Positions 1 through 11,170 of a DNA stretch of 64,000 nucleotides are shown here, piece after piece. A program made the position numbers and the translations under genes. The stretch is from positions 58,692,584 through 58,756,583 of the forward strand of contig ML681963.1 of assembly GCA_007922195.1 (NCBI GenBank). The letters run 5' to 3'. The notes beneath the pieces are model-generated. The model worked only from the letters and a program-made list of their open reading frames with translations. It was not told the DNA's origin and did not search any database. How positions within the stretch are numbered: the first letter of the stretch is position 1; each line of letters opens with the position of its first letter. The DNA is from Podocnemis expansa (Eukaryota > Chordata > Testudines > Podocnemididae).

Positions 1-1998
1 TAGCTTGTGTATCTCCCACTGACCTAGCACAGCAGTGTAGATCACGCCTCAGAGGTGACGCAGCCTGCTTTTCACTGCAGCATGTAGCTGTACATACTCT
101 ACATGCTGCCACACTGGTGTGCCATATAGACATAGTACAAGTCTCACTTTCATCCAAAGATTAAAGTAGTGCACAGGGATACATTCATCCTAATACACAC
201 ATTCCTTCTTTAAATATGGTATATGGGTGCAAAGTGACATTAACAAACACAAGTTGAGCTCACAAAATGATAAAATATAAATGCTTCATTTCACAAATTA
301 ATCACTAAATCAGTCTCGGCAGATTCATTGTAAAGACCTCAGTGACTTGTGCATCATTTAGTTTTGTCTCTAAAAGTGAACAGCATAATGACAGCTCTAG
401 TGGGGGGCTGGAGAACACCAAAGCATAAAAAGTCTCCATGACAAAGAGTCAGGGACAGCTGTGCTTAATTCCTAGACTGGAGAAAACAAAGATAATCCAC
501 TAATCCTGAACAGACAGTGACAGAGCATGCTTGCCACCCAAGGAGGGTTCCTGAAAGATTTGCACATAAATAAGGAAGCACCTTTCCCTTTGACACCAAG
601 GTCACAGTGTTATTTGGGTTGGGATTGGTTGAGGATGATTCCTTTCTTTAGGGCTGCTCTCTGTCATTGGGTGAAGCGCCTAATGTTTTGATGCTACAAA
701 ATGAAATAGATTTACTAAGGATTCCTTCCTTCCCAATTTTAAGGAATGTAGAAATTAGAGCAAAATAAAGGAAGCTGTCACTTTAAGAGCCCAAATTAAT
801 CTTACAGTAGCTGGACCTTGAGGTATTTTTGTTGCCCTGTCATTCTTATAGCAAATTATAGCAAACAGCCCAATATTAGGGATGGGAATAGCATCAGATG
901 TGTGAACTAGTTCTGAAACAGTAAGAAACAGCTTGAATCTCTTGCCAGAGATCCTGCCAAATATGCAAATTTTGTTCTCCTTTCACTTTGACATCATTTA
1001 TGAAAAGTGTTTCATGTTTATGGCTGGTGGTTTTCAGGTTTCCTGATGTGCTATGCACACTCAGGGAAATGGGCTTAACGGCAAAAACATGAAATCTGCA
1101 GCTTTAAATCTAGATTTTCATCTCTTGTAGGATTGTGATTTCTAATTAAAGTTTTTAGGTAGTGTAATTAGAATACACCTGTAGGAGCCTGCATCTTTTG
1201 CCCACTTGAGTCTTCCATCACTTAAGCCCTACAATGAGACTATGAAAGGGTCTCATATTTATGACCAGGCCCACCAAAGGACCCTTTCCCACTTCTATAC
1301 TGACCCTGCATAGAGTATAAGGTTAGAGGTCAGCCATGGGGTCTGTGATCAGGTGACTAAGTGACACTAACACCTTATCAAAACGTGGCACAGAAGGATT
1401 GCTGTCACAATCCCAGCCTGAAAAAACTGACCTTCTAAGTCTCTGCCTCAACAGACAAATACAAACCACTGAACAGAAAGGCCATAATTTTCTTCAGCCC
1501 TCTGGGGCACTACCTCCTGTGGGCTGAAGGGCTTAAGGCATCCTCCAACCCTGTAGCACTTCTACCTTGGTATTGGTATTTTTTTTTCTCCTATTTGCCA
1601 GGAGCAGGACAGCTCTTGGCGACCATCAGTAGCATGAAATAAATGAGCCACACAGAATCAGTGGTGTACAGAGCATGGGAGGGGGGCATGCCCCTGGACA
1701 TTGGCTTGGGAAGGGGTGCTGGATGGGCCCTCACCAAATCCTGCTCCAGTGGGCTGCTGCAGAGCTGCCTGCTGGTCACAGCTGAGCTGAATATGAGCGA
1801 CTATCCTCCTGGGCAGGAGTTAAGGGCTGATCTGCAAACCCTGGAACCAGCTGCCTGGGAGTGGGAGGCAGCTGCCTCCCAGGCTTCCTGTTGAAGGGGC
1901 TGAGGCTGAAAAGCTGCCTTCAGCCCTGAAGGAGTTGTGGAGGGCAAGGCTGGAGGTGCAACCACCCTCCTCCAAACTCCTAAAGCTGCATATAGGGG
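1..1998. other. Unannotated flank, no gene seen
   Basis: AT-rich, single-copy-looking DNA to about 1500, then a more GC-rich part. I see no exon structure, no coding frame of note and no clear transposon signature before the gypsy LTR. Around 690-1170 the sequence is rich in homeodomain-like ATTA/TAAT words, which is compatible with a conserved noncoding element but proves nothing. The piece at about 1860-1960 resembles 5575-5675 on the far side of the gypsy insertion. Confidence 0.5.
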
Positions 1999-2636
1999 TA
2001 TGGAGAAGTGGGAACCCTTTGCTAGGTTAATAAGGGAAGACACGGGTGTTGACCCTCTTTCTTTTCTAGTCAGGTGATGGAACACAGGTGGGTGATATGA
2101 GGTGGAGCCACTAGGGGGTAGGGGGTAGTGTTTAGGGAGCCTGTACTTGGGACCCCCCGCTGGTCACACTGGATTCAGCTGGTTGGACCAGGGGGCGGAG
2201 AGATGGGCAGAGCGAGGAGGGGAACAAAGGACCAAGGGGAAGGAGGGTGGGAGGGAAATGGAGGGTCCAAGAGACAAGACCCTCCCCTGGGGTGTAGCCC
2301 TAATCCCCTGGGGGTTTCATTTCTGGTTGTTCCGATGATGCTGATACCAACTGTCCTTGCTGTTGTATGAACTGGTTTGCTAATAAAGCCTCTGATTGCC
2401 ACACTGGCTGAGAGTCGCTGCTGATTGGGATGGCTGGGACCCTCCTGGAGGGAGGAAACCCCCTCCAAGGGAGACCAGACAGAGCAAGGATCGGATCCTC
2501 TGAGCCTGGAGTTGGGAGTTGGCTGCACGGAGCATGGAAACCTGGGTGCTGGACGGGAGGAGACTCCACCGTAGCAGAGTCCTGACTGGCTGTGGACAGA
2601 GGGGATCCAAGAGGCCTGTCTGGCGTCTCCATCAGA
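1999..2636 (+). repeat. 5' LTR of the gypsy element
   Basis: Aligns along its whole length to 4789-5428. The expected TG start has become TA and the CA end has become GA; the 3' LTR keeps TG and CA. A polyadenylation-type word, AATAAA, lies near 2380. The boundary is fixed by the AGGGG duplication outside and by the two-base spacer plus primer binding site inside. Confidence 0.93.
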
Positions 2637-2638
2637 TC

Positions 2639-2656
2639 TGGTGGCAGCGGTGGGAT
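2639..2656 (+). promoter_or_regulatory. Primer binding site, tRNA-Leu type
   Basis: The word TGGTGGCAGCGGTGGGAT sits two bases after the 5' LTR. It is the reverse complement of the 3' end of a vertebrate tRNA-Leu with acceptor end CCCACCGCTGCCA plus CCA, over all 18 bases as I recall that tRNA. This is where reverse transcription would have been primed. Confidence 0.85.
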
Positions 2657-3041
2657 CCTGATCAGTGCAGTGAGTGACTGCTCGACCCAGTGGGGGCTGC
2701 GGGGGGCTGAGGGGAGACGGTGTCGTGTGCCAGAGCAATTGGTCTCTCTTGCAAGGACAGTGTGTATTGGGGCAGAGACGGCATCTTGCTGGGAGGCTGG
2801 CCGAGAGGGACCATGATTATGCAAATGACCTGCATCAGATTGGTTGGTGGGGGAAGTGAGGTCAGTCCAGAGGAGAGTCCCGGCTGTGCTCAGTGTAACC
2901 TGACCTTGTCAGCAGGGAGACATTCAAACCCTTTACACCTACCAGCCTCGAACTGAAACTTGATCCTATGAGAAGTGTCCTGAGGCGTCTCTCTCGCCCG
3001 GCAGTCTCTGAACTGAAAAGTGCTGAGAACAATCCTGCAGC

Positions 3042-3605
3042 ATGGATTACAAGCGGTATTTGAAACCAGAACTAGTGACTATCTGCAGGTCTCGAGGGCT
3101 GAGCGTGGGCAGACTCACCAAGGCACAGCTAATTGCCCAGCTGGTGGAGAGTGACAGGGGGAAACAGAGAGACCCCTCAGGGGAGGAAACCTCCATGGGG
3201 ACGAGGAGCAGTAGTAGCGACAGCCCCGTGCCTTCCCAGCCACAATCCCCATCCAACGGGGGTTACACGCAACCCCAATTGTTTCCAGATGAAGTGGCCG
3301 GAGAAGCTGGGAGCTGCAGCCCCGTGCCTTCTCGGCAACAGTCCCCAGCCTGTAAAGGGCGCTCCCAGCTCCGTCCCACCCCGGAATTAAGATGATTGGA
3401 ACTGGAACTGCGATGGCAAGAGCTGGAGCTGAAAGCACGCGCCCAAGAACATGAGCTAGAAGAGAAAGAGTGCCAGTGCAAATTTGAGCTACAGGAGAAA
3501 GAGCACCAGCACAAATTTGAGCTAGATGAGAAAGAGCGCCAGCACAAATTCGAGCTAGAAAGCAAACGGATAGAGACAGCAGAGAGGGAGAAAGAGAGAC
3601 AGCAT
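3042..3605 (+). pseudogene. gag remnant of the gypsy element
   Basis: A reading frame starts at ATG 3042 (MDYKRYLKPE...) and runs to a TGA at 3393-3395, then stays open in the same frame to the MITE insertion at 3605. The N-terminal 60 residues are basic with an LTKAQLIAQL helix-like segment. After a Ser/Pro-rich linker comes a strongly charged coiled-coil region with repeated blocks of the type EKE-QHKFEL (about residues 118-185). The frame resumes after the MITE (4044 on) with another QHK-LEL block and ends at a TGA near 4131. Capsid and zinc-knuckle parts are absent. It encodes a structural-type Gag N-terminus by position; no function remains. Confidence 0.75.
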
Positions 3606-4040
3606 GGCTATGTCTACACATGCATTGTTATTTCAAAATAAGTCCTTTCGAAATGACTTATTTCGAAATAAAGTCCTTATTTTGAAAGGGCTCATTTCGA
3701 AATAAGCAAAACCCCGCAATCGAAACGGCCATTATTTCGAAAGGGATATTCCGAAATAATGCCAATTGGCCCGTTGTTTCGAAACAGTTCTTTTGAAACA
3801 ACAGGTCTACACAGTGTTGTTTCGAAAGAACAGGTCTAAACAGCGTTATTTTGAAATATCCCTTTTGAAATAATGGCCGTTTCGAAAACATCTAGGTTTT
3901 ACTGTTTCGGAACGACGATTCTTATTTCGAAAGGATGGGATCCGTCCTTTCAAAATAGGAAAACGTTGTGTAGACCTAATTTCTTTTATTTTGAAATAAC
4001 GAGTGTTATTTCAAAATAAAAGTGCAGTCTAGATGTGCCC
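3606..4040. mobile_element. TTCGAA-palindrome MITE inside gag
   Basis: A 435-bp insertion flanked by the 3-bp duplication CAT (3603-3605 and 4041-4043). Imperfect terminal inverted repeats: GGCTATGTCTACAC at the left, GGGCACATCTAGAC read inward from the right. The body is full of palindromic words such as TTATTTCGAAATAA and TTGTTTCGAAACA. Omitting the insert and one CAT leaves the gag frame continuous across a repeated RQHK block, which independently fixes the boundaries. No coding capacity. Superfamily unassigned; a 3-bp duplication would suit Harbinger-like or CACTA-like elements, but the site is not the usual TWA. Confidence 0.85.
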
Positions 4041-4141
4041 CATAAGCTGGAGCTGGCTAAACTTAGGGCCTGGGAGGGGTCCCCAACAAGCAGTGGGGTA
4101 GTACCCGGGAACCCCTTACTGCTGGGCCCCAAAATACAAAG

Positions 4142-4750
4142 TTGATACAGGTCCAGGCCTTTATCAGGATGGCGGGATACTACCGAGGGTTTGTGCCCCA
4201 TTTCAGCACTATAGCTGCACCCATCACTGAGCTCTGTAAGAAGGGGAGATCAGACAAGGTGGTTTGGACAGAGTCGTGCCAGCAGGCTTTTGATACCCTA
4301 AAGAAGGCATTGACCCAGGACCCGATCCTGATGAACCCTGATTTCAACAAACCATTCGCAGTGTTCACCGACACTTCAGACACTGGCCTAGGAGCGATCC
4401 TGAGGCAAGCCAATGACAGAGGAGTGAAACGTCTAGTTGCGTATCTGAGCAGGAAGCTGTTGCCCCGGGAGCAAAACTATGCTGTCATCGAAAAGGAGTG
4501 CCTGGCCATGGTCTGGGCCCTTAGGAAATTGCAGCCTTACCTGTTGGGCTGCCATTTCACAGTGTATACAGATCACTCTGCGCTAACTTGGTTACAACAG
4601 ATGAAGGGTGCTAATGCCAAGCTCATGAGGTGGGGGTTAATCCTCCAGAATTATGATATGGAGGTGATCCATGTTAAGGGGAGTGCGAACGTGATAGCGG
4701 ATGCCCTGTCCTGGAGAGGGGGGCCAGAACTTCCCCAGGTCAATGGTTGA
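4142..4750 (+). pseudogene. gypsy pol fragment: end of RT and RNase H
   Basis: A 202-residue open frame. Residues about 4-35 match the end of gypsy reverse transcriptase (AFIRMAGYYRGFVPHF). Then come the connection region and RNase H with its acidic positions visible in VFTDTSDTGLGAIL, IEKECLAMVWAL and VYTDHSALTWL, and the C-terminal motif NVIADALS. The frame ends at TGA 4748-4750, about 25 bases before the polypurine tract. The ATG at 4142 is internal to the original polyprotein; the true N-terminus is deleted, and integrase does not follow. The enzyme would have degraded the RNA strand of the RNA/DNA hybrid during reverse transcription. Confidence 0.92.
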
Positions 4751-4775
4751 GGTGACTCCGCTCACTTGAGTCGCC

Positions 4776-4788
4776 AAAGGGGGAGAGG
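4776..4788 (+). promoter_or_regulatory. Polypurine tract of the gypsy element
   Basis: AAAGGGGGAGAGG immediately precedes the TGTGGAGAAG start of the 3' LTR, the expected place for the plus-strand primer. Confidence 0.85.
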
Positions 4789-5428
4789 TGTGGAGAAGTG
4801 GGAACACGCTGCTAGGTTAATAAGGGAAGACACGGGTGTTGACCCTCTTTCTTTTCTAGTCAGGTGATGGAACACAGGTGGGTGATATGAGGTGGAGCCA
4901 CTAGGGGCAGGGGGGTAGTGTTTAGGGAGCCTGTACCTGGGACCCCCCCCGCTGGTCACACTGGATTCAGCTGGTTGGACCAGGGGGCGGAGAGGTGGGC
5001 AGAGCGAGCAGGGAAACAAAGGACCAAAGGGAAGGAGGGTGGGAGGGAAATGGAGAGTCCAAGAGACAGGACCCTGCCCTGGGTTGTAGCCCTAATCCCC
5101 TGGGGGTTTCACTTCTGGTTGTTCCGATGATGCTGATACCAACTGTCCTTGCTGCTGTATGAACTGGTTTGCTAATAAAGCCTCTGATTGCCACACTGGC
5201 TGAGAGTTGCTGCTGATTGGGACGGCTGGGACCCTCCTGGAGGGAGGAAACCCCCTCCATGGGAGACCAGACAGAACAAGGATCGGACCCTCTGAGTCTG
5301 GAGTTGGGAGCTGGCTACACGGAGCATGGAGACCCGGGTACTGGATGGGAGACGACTCCACCGTAGCAGAGTCCTGACTGGCTGTGGACAGAGGGGATCC
5401 AAGAGGCTTTTCTGGGGTCTTTGTCACA
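4789..5428 (+). repeat. 3' LTR of the gypsy element
   Basis: 640 bp, begins TGTGGAGAAG and ends TTGTCACA, followed by the target duplication AGGGG. Carries the AATAAA word near 5174. Differs from the 5' LTR at roughly 40 positions, mostly transitions. Confidence 0.93.
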
Positions 5429-7425
5429 AGGGGACCCCTCCCTATCCCAGCCACAGCCAGGTCTTCCAAGTTCCCTGACCTGTCTGTTTGGGATGGCAAG
5501 TAAGGGAGGGTGGGAGCCAGAAGTCAGCTGGGACTGTGGGCGTGGGACTAAGGACTGGATGGAACCTGCTGGGGTGGCGGCTGCCCCCAATTCTCCTGCT
5601 GCAGGAGCTGAAGCTGAAAAAGTTGCCTCCTGTCATGAAGAAGCTGTGGAGAAGGGGCAGATCTGGGTGCTGAGACCACTGTCCCTTGAGGTCTTGCTAC
5701 TACTTGTGGCATGCAGTGGGAATGGGCACAGCCACCCAGCAGGAAAGAGAGGTAACAGCGGTTCTGCTTCCATTTCTCCAAATGCCCCAGTCCTCTGTTA
5801 TATCCTCCTGAGCAACACTCTCCACTGACCCCGCAAAGTTCACCTGCCTAAGCGGTGAACACTCAGTGCGAGTGTGGGACCAGCGTCCTCCTGACTCCTC
5901 CCACACACAGAGAGTCCCATGGGACTGAGCCTCCCCCTCCCAAAGCCAGAGGTTCATCTTGTGCCCTCTTTAGGGGATTAGCCTCCTCTTTGGCCAAGTT
6001 GATGTTTATTCCAGATTTTTAAATGACATATGATGGGGATGCCTGGGGACTAGGGGGATGGAGGCTGCCTTGTGGTGCCAGGCTGGAGTAACAGGTAATT
6101 GCGAGGGGATAGGGAGGAGGAGGAGCCATGCTGTCCATCTCAAGCCTTCTTGGGGGAGGCAGGGGGCCCAGGAGGCACTGAGGAGCACCTCTGTACATTG
6201 TTAAAGGCTAGTGAGGCACCCCTTCCCAGGCTGGTGCATGAGAATACCTCATTAGAGTCAGCACGAGCAGGAGGCTGCAGAGGGAGAGATGGGTATCACA
6301 CGCTGGATAAGAAGGGGTAGGGTGTCAGCAGAGCTAAGCCTGCATTTGCACCCCAAACCTCTGCTCCCTCCCTTCCCAGATACAGACCCACGTCCCCAGG
6401 GCATCTGGGGGCAACGTCATGACACCTCCTGCCCTGCACAGGGGTGGAGGTGATGTGGGGAGCATGCAAATTTAGGCTTGGCCCCCGGGCACCTGAGAGC
6501 TTTGGTACATCCCTACCCAGAATAAGACAGAGTTGGGTCCCTCTGTCCTCTGCTGTTTATTAGGAGGTACTGGGGAAATACACAGATTTTTCCTGAACCT
6601 GAGGAAAAGCATCATCAATAAAAACAGATGAATAAAAACAGCAAGACAGTACTTTTCCTTTGTAAAAATCCTTGATAAAAGTCATTAGATTTATCCTCAG
6701 CACACTGTATGCTCAGGCAGGATCAGATTGTTTGTCATGTGGTTCATCCGCCACTACACGAAACGCCCATTACCCTCTAACACTTTTACATGCTACAGTA
6801 ATTACCTGTGTCTCCCAGGTGGCCTGACCCATTAACCACCTGTAAAAACTGGATGTCAGGTGTTTGCCACTGAATGAGTTATCACTAAGACTAACCAGAG
6901 TTGTCAGTGGACAAGCTAGCAAAGGAGTCAGCAAGAAGACCTATAAAATATTTTATTAGCAGTAAAAAATGTTACAGAGGAATAATTTTATGTGAAAAGG
7001 GAGCAGTGTCCCCACTGTGCCTACCTGCAGGCTGCACTGGCAACTGACTAGAGGCCTGAGATGTGCATTTAATTCTGGTCATAATCATTCTCATTAACAG
7101 CTGAGGTTCCAGCATGCATTGCTCTGTTGTTCATATGGTGCCCAAACTAAACTTGGAGGTGCAGATATACATATGAAGACAAAGTGTCTGCTCCAAAGAG
7201 CTCACAATTTCAAAAGACAAAAACCCAGACGAAGGACAGAAGGGAGGGATGCTGCACAAAGAGAAGAGTTGGTGGTTTTTAAAAGAGGTGTTATTAAAGC
7301 TACAAGACCACACTATCACATCCCATACAAAAGACTGGGAGCATGGCAAGAGACTGTCCTGACTCAACCAGGAGAATCTTCCATGATGTGAAACACTTTG
7401 AATCTGTACAGGGTGCTTGACTCAG
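5429..7425. other. Unannotated stretch with GC-rich repeat-like part
   Basis: No gene seen. 5575-5675 resembles 1860-1960 in direct orientation. 6396-6510 shares scattered blocks with 42657-42751 (for example CAAATNTAGGCTTGGC), so a dispersed GC-rich repeat is likely there. 6520-7425 is AT-rich without a recognisable element. Confidence 0.45.
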
Positions 7426-8077
7426 TGTGGGGTGACGTCCCCTTCTGGTGATTCTGGGAATAAGCCCCATCAGACTTGGCACCTCCTTCTTGCAGTTGCT
7501 AACTCCAACTCCCTCTTCAGTCTCGTTCTCCCAGGATTCACCTGCTCCCACCTCATGCCTTGGGTCTCTGGCCAGCTGACATAGTTTCCCCTTCTGGGGG
7601 AGTCTTTCTGAGGCTTTCCGCACAACCATCCTCTTGCCTGCTACCCTGACTGTGATTCTTCCCATTCCTTGCCACAGCAATGCCGCTCTACCCTCTACTC
7701 TGGGTTCCAGTGCAGGGACCGATAGTGTGCAGTTAAGGACCAGGACTTCAAGGTCCTAGAGCACTCTTCCCTGGCCTGCTTCTTCTTCATTAGCCTTCCT
7801 AGTCAGACCCCACCCTCTCAGGTCTACTAAGTTATCCCTTCCTCATAGGCTCCTAACTCCCTCTTCCTTCTCTGTTATCACAGGGGGAAGATTGTAGCTT
7901 CCTCTCTACTGCCTACCACTGATATAAAAGGCCTGGCTGTTTCCTCCCACTTGAGCTGCCTTCTAATTAGCACTCTCCAATCATCCTACATCTCCCCCAT
8001 GTGAAGCTTAATTGGCTGACTGGACATCCATTGTCAATTCAACTTTCAGGCAAGTGTGGGGAGCACACCCCACCACA
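7426..8077 (+). mobile_element. Probable solo LTR
   Basis: Starts TGTGGGGTGACG and ends CACCCCACCACA, giving inverted TG...CA termini of LTR type. A TATA-like word (GATATAAAAGGC) at about 7920 lies roughly 155 bp before the end, suiting a plus-strand U3-R-U5 order. I could not find a convincing target duplication, so the boundaries and the class (gypsy or endogenous retrovirus) are inference. Confidence 0.45.
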
Positions 8078-8483
8078 GAACTATACAAAAAGTGAAAACT
8101 GAGTCAAATTATGAAGGGTGACTATGAAACTATTAACACAAACACTTAATGACAAAAATTAGAAAGACCAAGGCACAAAACAAGATTCAACCTTCCAGGG
8201 ACATTAAGAGTAACAAAAAATATTTTAAAAATACTACCAGAAGCAGGAGGGAAGACAAAGGACAGAGAAAGCAAGCTCATTACTCAATGAGGAGGAAAAG
8301 ACAATGACAGAAAATGCAGCAATGGACAATGGGTCAAATGCCCTTTTGTTTACTTTTTCACCAAAAATGTTAGACGTGATTGGACAACTAACAGTAAATA
8401 TCAGTGTAAATGCGGTAGGATCTGAGGCTAAAAGAGGGAAAGAACAAGTTAAGTATTATTTAGACAAGTTAGATGTCTTCAAG

Positions 8484-8990
8484 CAGGGCCATCCCTAGAA
8501 GGGTATGGGGTCCCGGGCAAATCACCCTCTGTGGCTCCCCCAACCCCCTGACACTGGGGGGTGGGGCCAGCTGACCCAGGGGAGGGGAAGGCCCCTGTGC
8601 CACCCCCCCCATGCTGGGATGGGGAGAGCGGCCAGAAGGGCAGTCTAGTTCAGTGCTTCCAGTCCCCCCCCGGGCCATGCACGCTGCTCTGGGCTCCATG
8701 CTGGAGCAGCAGGAAGGAGGTGGGAGGCAGCGTGGCTGGGGCAGGGGGCTAGCGATACTGGCTCCGCACTGCCTTCTGCCCCCTCCACGCTGCTCCGGCA
8801 CAGAGCCCAGAGCAGTGCACGTGCCCTGGGATGGGGCAGGTGGGCCAGCAGTGCTGAACTAGGCCACCCTTTTGGCTAGTTCGCCCAGTCCCCAGCACGG
8901 GGGGCGGGCTGCAGTGCGGCCCCGCAGGGCCTCCCAAAGCATGGGGCCCTGGGCAGCCACCCTGGTCACCCTACTGTTAGGACGGACCTG
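8484..8990. mobile_element. hAT-type nonautonomous transposon, 507 bp
   Basis: Perfect 8-bp target duplication TCTTCAAG (8476-8483 and 8991-8998). Termini CAGGGCCATCCCTA and, inward from the right, CAGGTCCGTCCTAA. GC-rich interior without transposase. The flanking CR1 sequence joins cleanly when the element is ignored (GATGTCTTCAAG then TCAGCA). Both the 8-bp duplication and the CAG start are hAT hallmarks. Confidence 0.9.
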
Positions 8991-9140
8991 TCTTCAAGTC
9001 AGCATGGCCTGGCAAAATACATCCTAGAATACTTAAGGAACTGGCTGAAGAGATTTCTGAGCCAATGGTGATTTTCTTTGAGAACTCATGGAGAATGGCA
9101 GTGATCCGAAAGGACTGAAAGGCGAATATAGTACCTAGCC

Positions 9141-9297
9141 TCAGTTCTCCAGAAGCCTGGAGTGGATGACAGGGGATAGATCACTTTATGATTGCCTGTT
9201 CTATTCATTTCCTTTGAAGCACCCGGCATTGGCCACTGCCAGAAGACAGGATACTGGACTAGATGGACCACTGGTCTGACCTAGTAGGAAAATTTGT
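9141..9297 (+). mobile_element. LINE 3'-tail fragment inside the old CR1
   Basis: Contains the blocks TTGCCTGTTCTATTCATT, GGCATTGGCCACTGCCAGAAG and GGATACTGGACTAGATGGACC. These are the 3' end of another CR1/L3-like LINE subfamily common in reptiles and birds. It interrupts the reverse transcriptase region between GTACCTA and ATAAAAAGGG. Ends are approximate and no clear target duplication was seen. Confidence 0.65.
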
Positions 9298-9657
9298 ATA
9301 TTTTATCTATAAAAAGGGAAATAAAGACAACCCAGAAAATTATAGATTTAGCTTCTTACAGAATTATAACTTAGTTTCAGTACCCAGAAACATAACGGAG
9401 GAAATAATCAAACGATCAATTTTTAAGTACTTAAAAGAGAATAAAGTGATAAGTAACAGTCAACATGGGTTTCTCAAGATAGAGTCATGTCGAACCAAGC
9501 TAATATCCTTCTTTAACAGAGTAACAAGCCTCATAGATGGATGGAAGCAGCAGATGTGCTACATCTCAACTTTAGTAACATGTTTGATACTACCCCAAAT
9601 GATCTTCCTGTAAACAAACTAGGGAAATATAGCCTAGATGAACCTACTATAAGATGG

Positions 9658-9787
9658 CAGGTTCCTGAAAGGTTTGTTTCAGCAAAACAAACAAGGAGTC
9701 CTGTGGCACTTCTAAAGACTAACAAGTTTATTTCTCACATGAGCTTTCATGGGCATAATATCACTTCATCAGATCTAAGAAAAATAC
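9658..9787 (+). mobile_element. SINE-like repeat, simple (non-palindromic) form
   Basis: Shares CAAACAAGGAGTCCTGTGGC, a 'gactaacaa...ttattt' block and 'atgagctttcatggg' with other copies in the window. Flanked by diverged direct repeats CTACTATAAGATGG (9644-9657) and CTATTATAAGATAG (9788-9801), 12 of 14 bases alike, as expected for retroposition. Inserted into the old CR1. Confidence 0.75.
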
Positions 9788-10346
9788 TATTATAAGATAG
9801 GTGCACAGCTGGTTGGAAAACCATACTTGGAGAATAGTTATCAATGATTCCCAGTCAAGCTAGAAGGGCATATTGAGGGGAATCCTGCCAGGTTCTGTCC
9901 TGGGTTCAGTTCTGTTCAATGTTTTCATAAATTATTTGAACAATGGCACAAACACTACACTCATAAAGAATTCAACTGATCTTGACAAACTATAGAAATG
10001 GTCTGAAATAAATAGGATGAAATTCAAAAAAGACAAATGCAAAGTACTATGCTTAGGAAAGAATAATCACTTGAATAAATACAAAATGGTAAACAAGTGC
10101 ATGTGAAGGAGTACTGCAGAAAATCTGGATGTTACAGTCAAGTGGATTACAAACTAAAAATCAACAATGCAATACAGTTGCAAGAAAAGTGAACGTGCTG
10201 AGATATATTAGCAGGAATGTTGTAAACATGACATGAAAAGTAATTCATCCACTCTATTCAGCAATGATAATGCTTTAACAGGAGTACTGTGTTCAGTTCT
10301 GGTCATCATATTTATGGAAGAATGTAGACTAACTAGAGGAGGACCA

Positions 10347-11138
10347 TGTCAGAAAAGGGTTAAGCCGGTTGGCCTTGAAAGCCACTTGGAGCAAAAAATT
10401 AAGGCATGAAAAGATTCCCTTCTACCAGCCAGCTTAAATTGGTTGAAGCTTGCTCAAACTTGCTACTGCTGCAGTCACATATAGAGTTTATAAAAGGGAG
10501 GGGGAGTCAGAGTCAAGATAGTGAAGAAGCGCACCACCACGCCGACGGCTTGATCACCCGGAGGCAACTCCCCGGTCCAGGTATTAAGAGACCATTAACA
10601 GCTGAACAGTTTTTAAGCCAGTGACTGCTAGCAAGCAATGCTTGAGGAGATGGTCTTACAACTTTCTCGGGTAAGAACAAACCAAATGATAACCACAGGG
10701 CCCAAAGTTAACAGTGGTTATGAATAATGGTTTAAACTGCAGTGCAGTATTAGTTCAGGGTATAACAATAAGTTTGGGGTTAGGAATAGTGGTCACATTA
10801 GTACTGCTTAATGTAGGATTTTGTCTGTTTGTATTTTGTTCAAGAGCTGTAAAAAGGATACAGGAAGACAGATTATTTTAATTGCGTGTTGTAAGATTAC
10901 TTTTGACTGGTAAGGTGCTTGTCTGACTGCTAAGTTTCCACTTGAATGCTTTGTACTTGCTTTCTGTTTTAAGATAACTTCCTTTTTAACTGTGAATTTC
11001 TTGGTGTTAATAATAAAAAAGTTACATAATGGGTGAGAAAACAAAACAAAGGCTCAGGTCTTTTCTGTCCGGTTAAACCAGGGCCGGTGCCCAGCCCCCG
11101 CCAAATGAATCTGTCTAGTCATTGTGGTTTGAATGACA
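10347..11138 (+). mobile_element. Solo LTR of an endogenous retrovirus-like element
   Basis: 792 bp with perfect inverted ends TGTCA...TGACA and a likely 6-bp target duplication, GGACCA (10341-10346) and AGACCA (11139-11144). A TATA-like word, TTATAAAAG, is at about 10489 and AATAAA at about 11012, the spacing expected for U3 and R. CR1 sequence resumes directly after it. No internal viral genes remain, consistent with recombination between two LTRs. The class is not determined. Confidence 0.8.
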
Positions 11139-11170
11139 AGACCAGAGGAAAGCAAGATAAACAATTAAGT

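Larger units (their letters stand above)
1999..5428 (+). mobile_element. Ty3/gypsy LTR retrotransposon, internally deleted
   Basis: Two direct LTRs of 638 and 640 bp bound the element, and the 5-bp target duplication AGGGG lies at 1994-1998 and 5429-5433. Just inside the 5' LTR is an 18-nt primer binding site matching a tRNA-Leu 3' end; just before the 3' LTR is the purine tract AAAGGGGGAGAGG. Between them are a broken gag, a 435-bp MITE and an RNase H-containing piece of pol. Protease, most of reverse transcriptase and all of integrase are missing, so the copy is non-autonomous. The LTRs look about 93% identical by eye, so it is neither very recent nor ancient. Confidence 0.93.

Noticed and set aside
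2175..2824. Long minus-strand frames in the gypsy LTR
   Set aside because: Antisense to the LTR; similar frames recur in the 3' LTR at 4967-5590 because the LTRs are duplicates.
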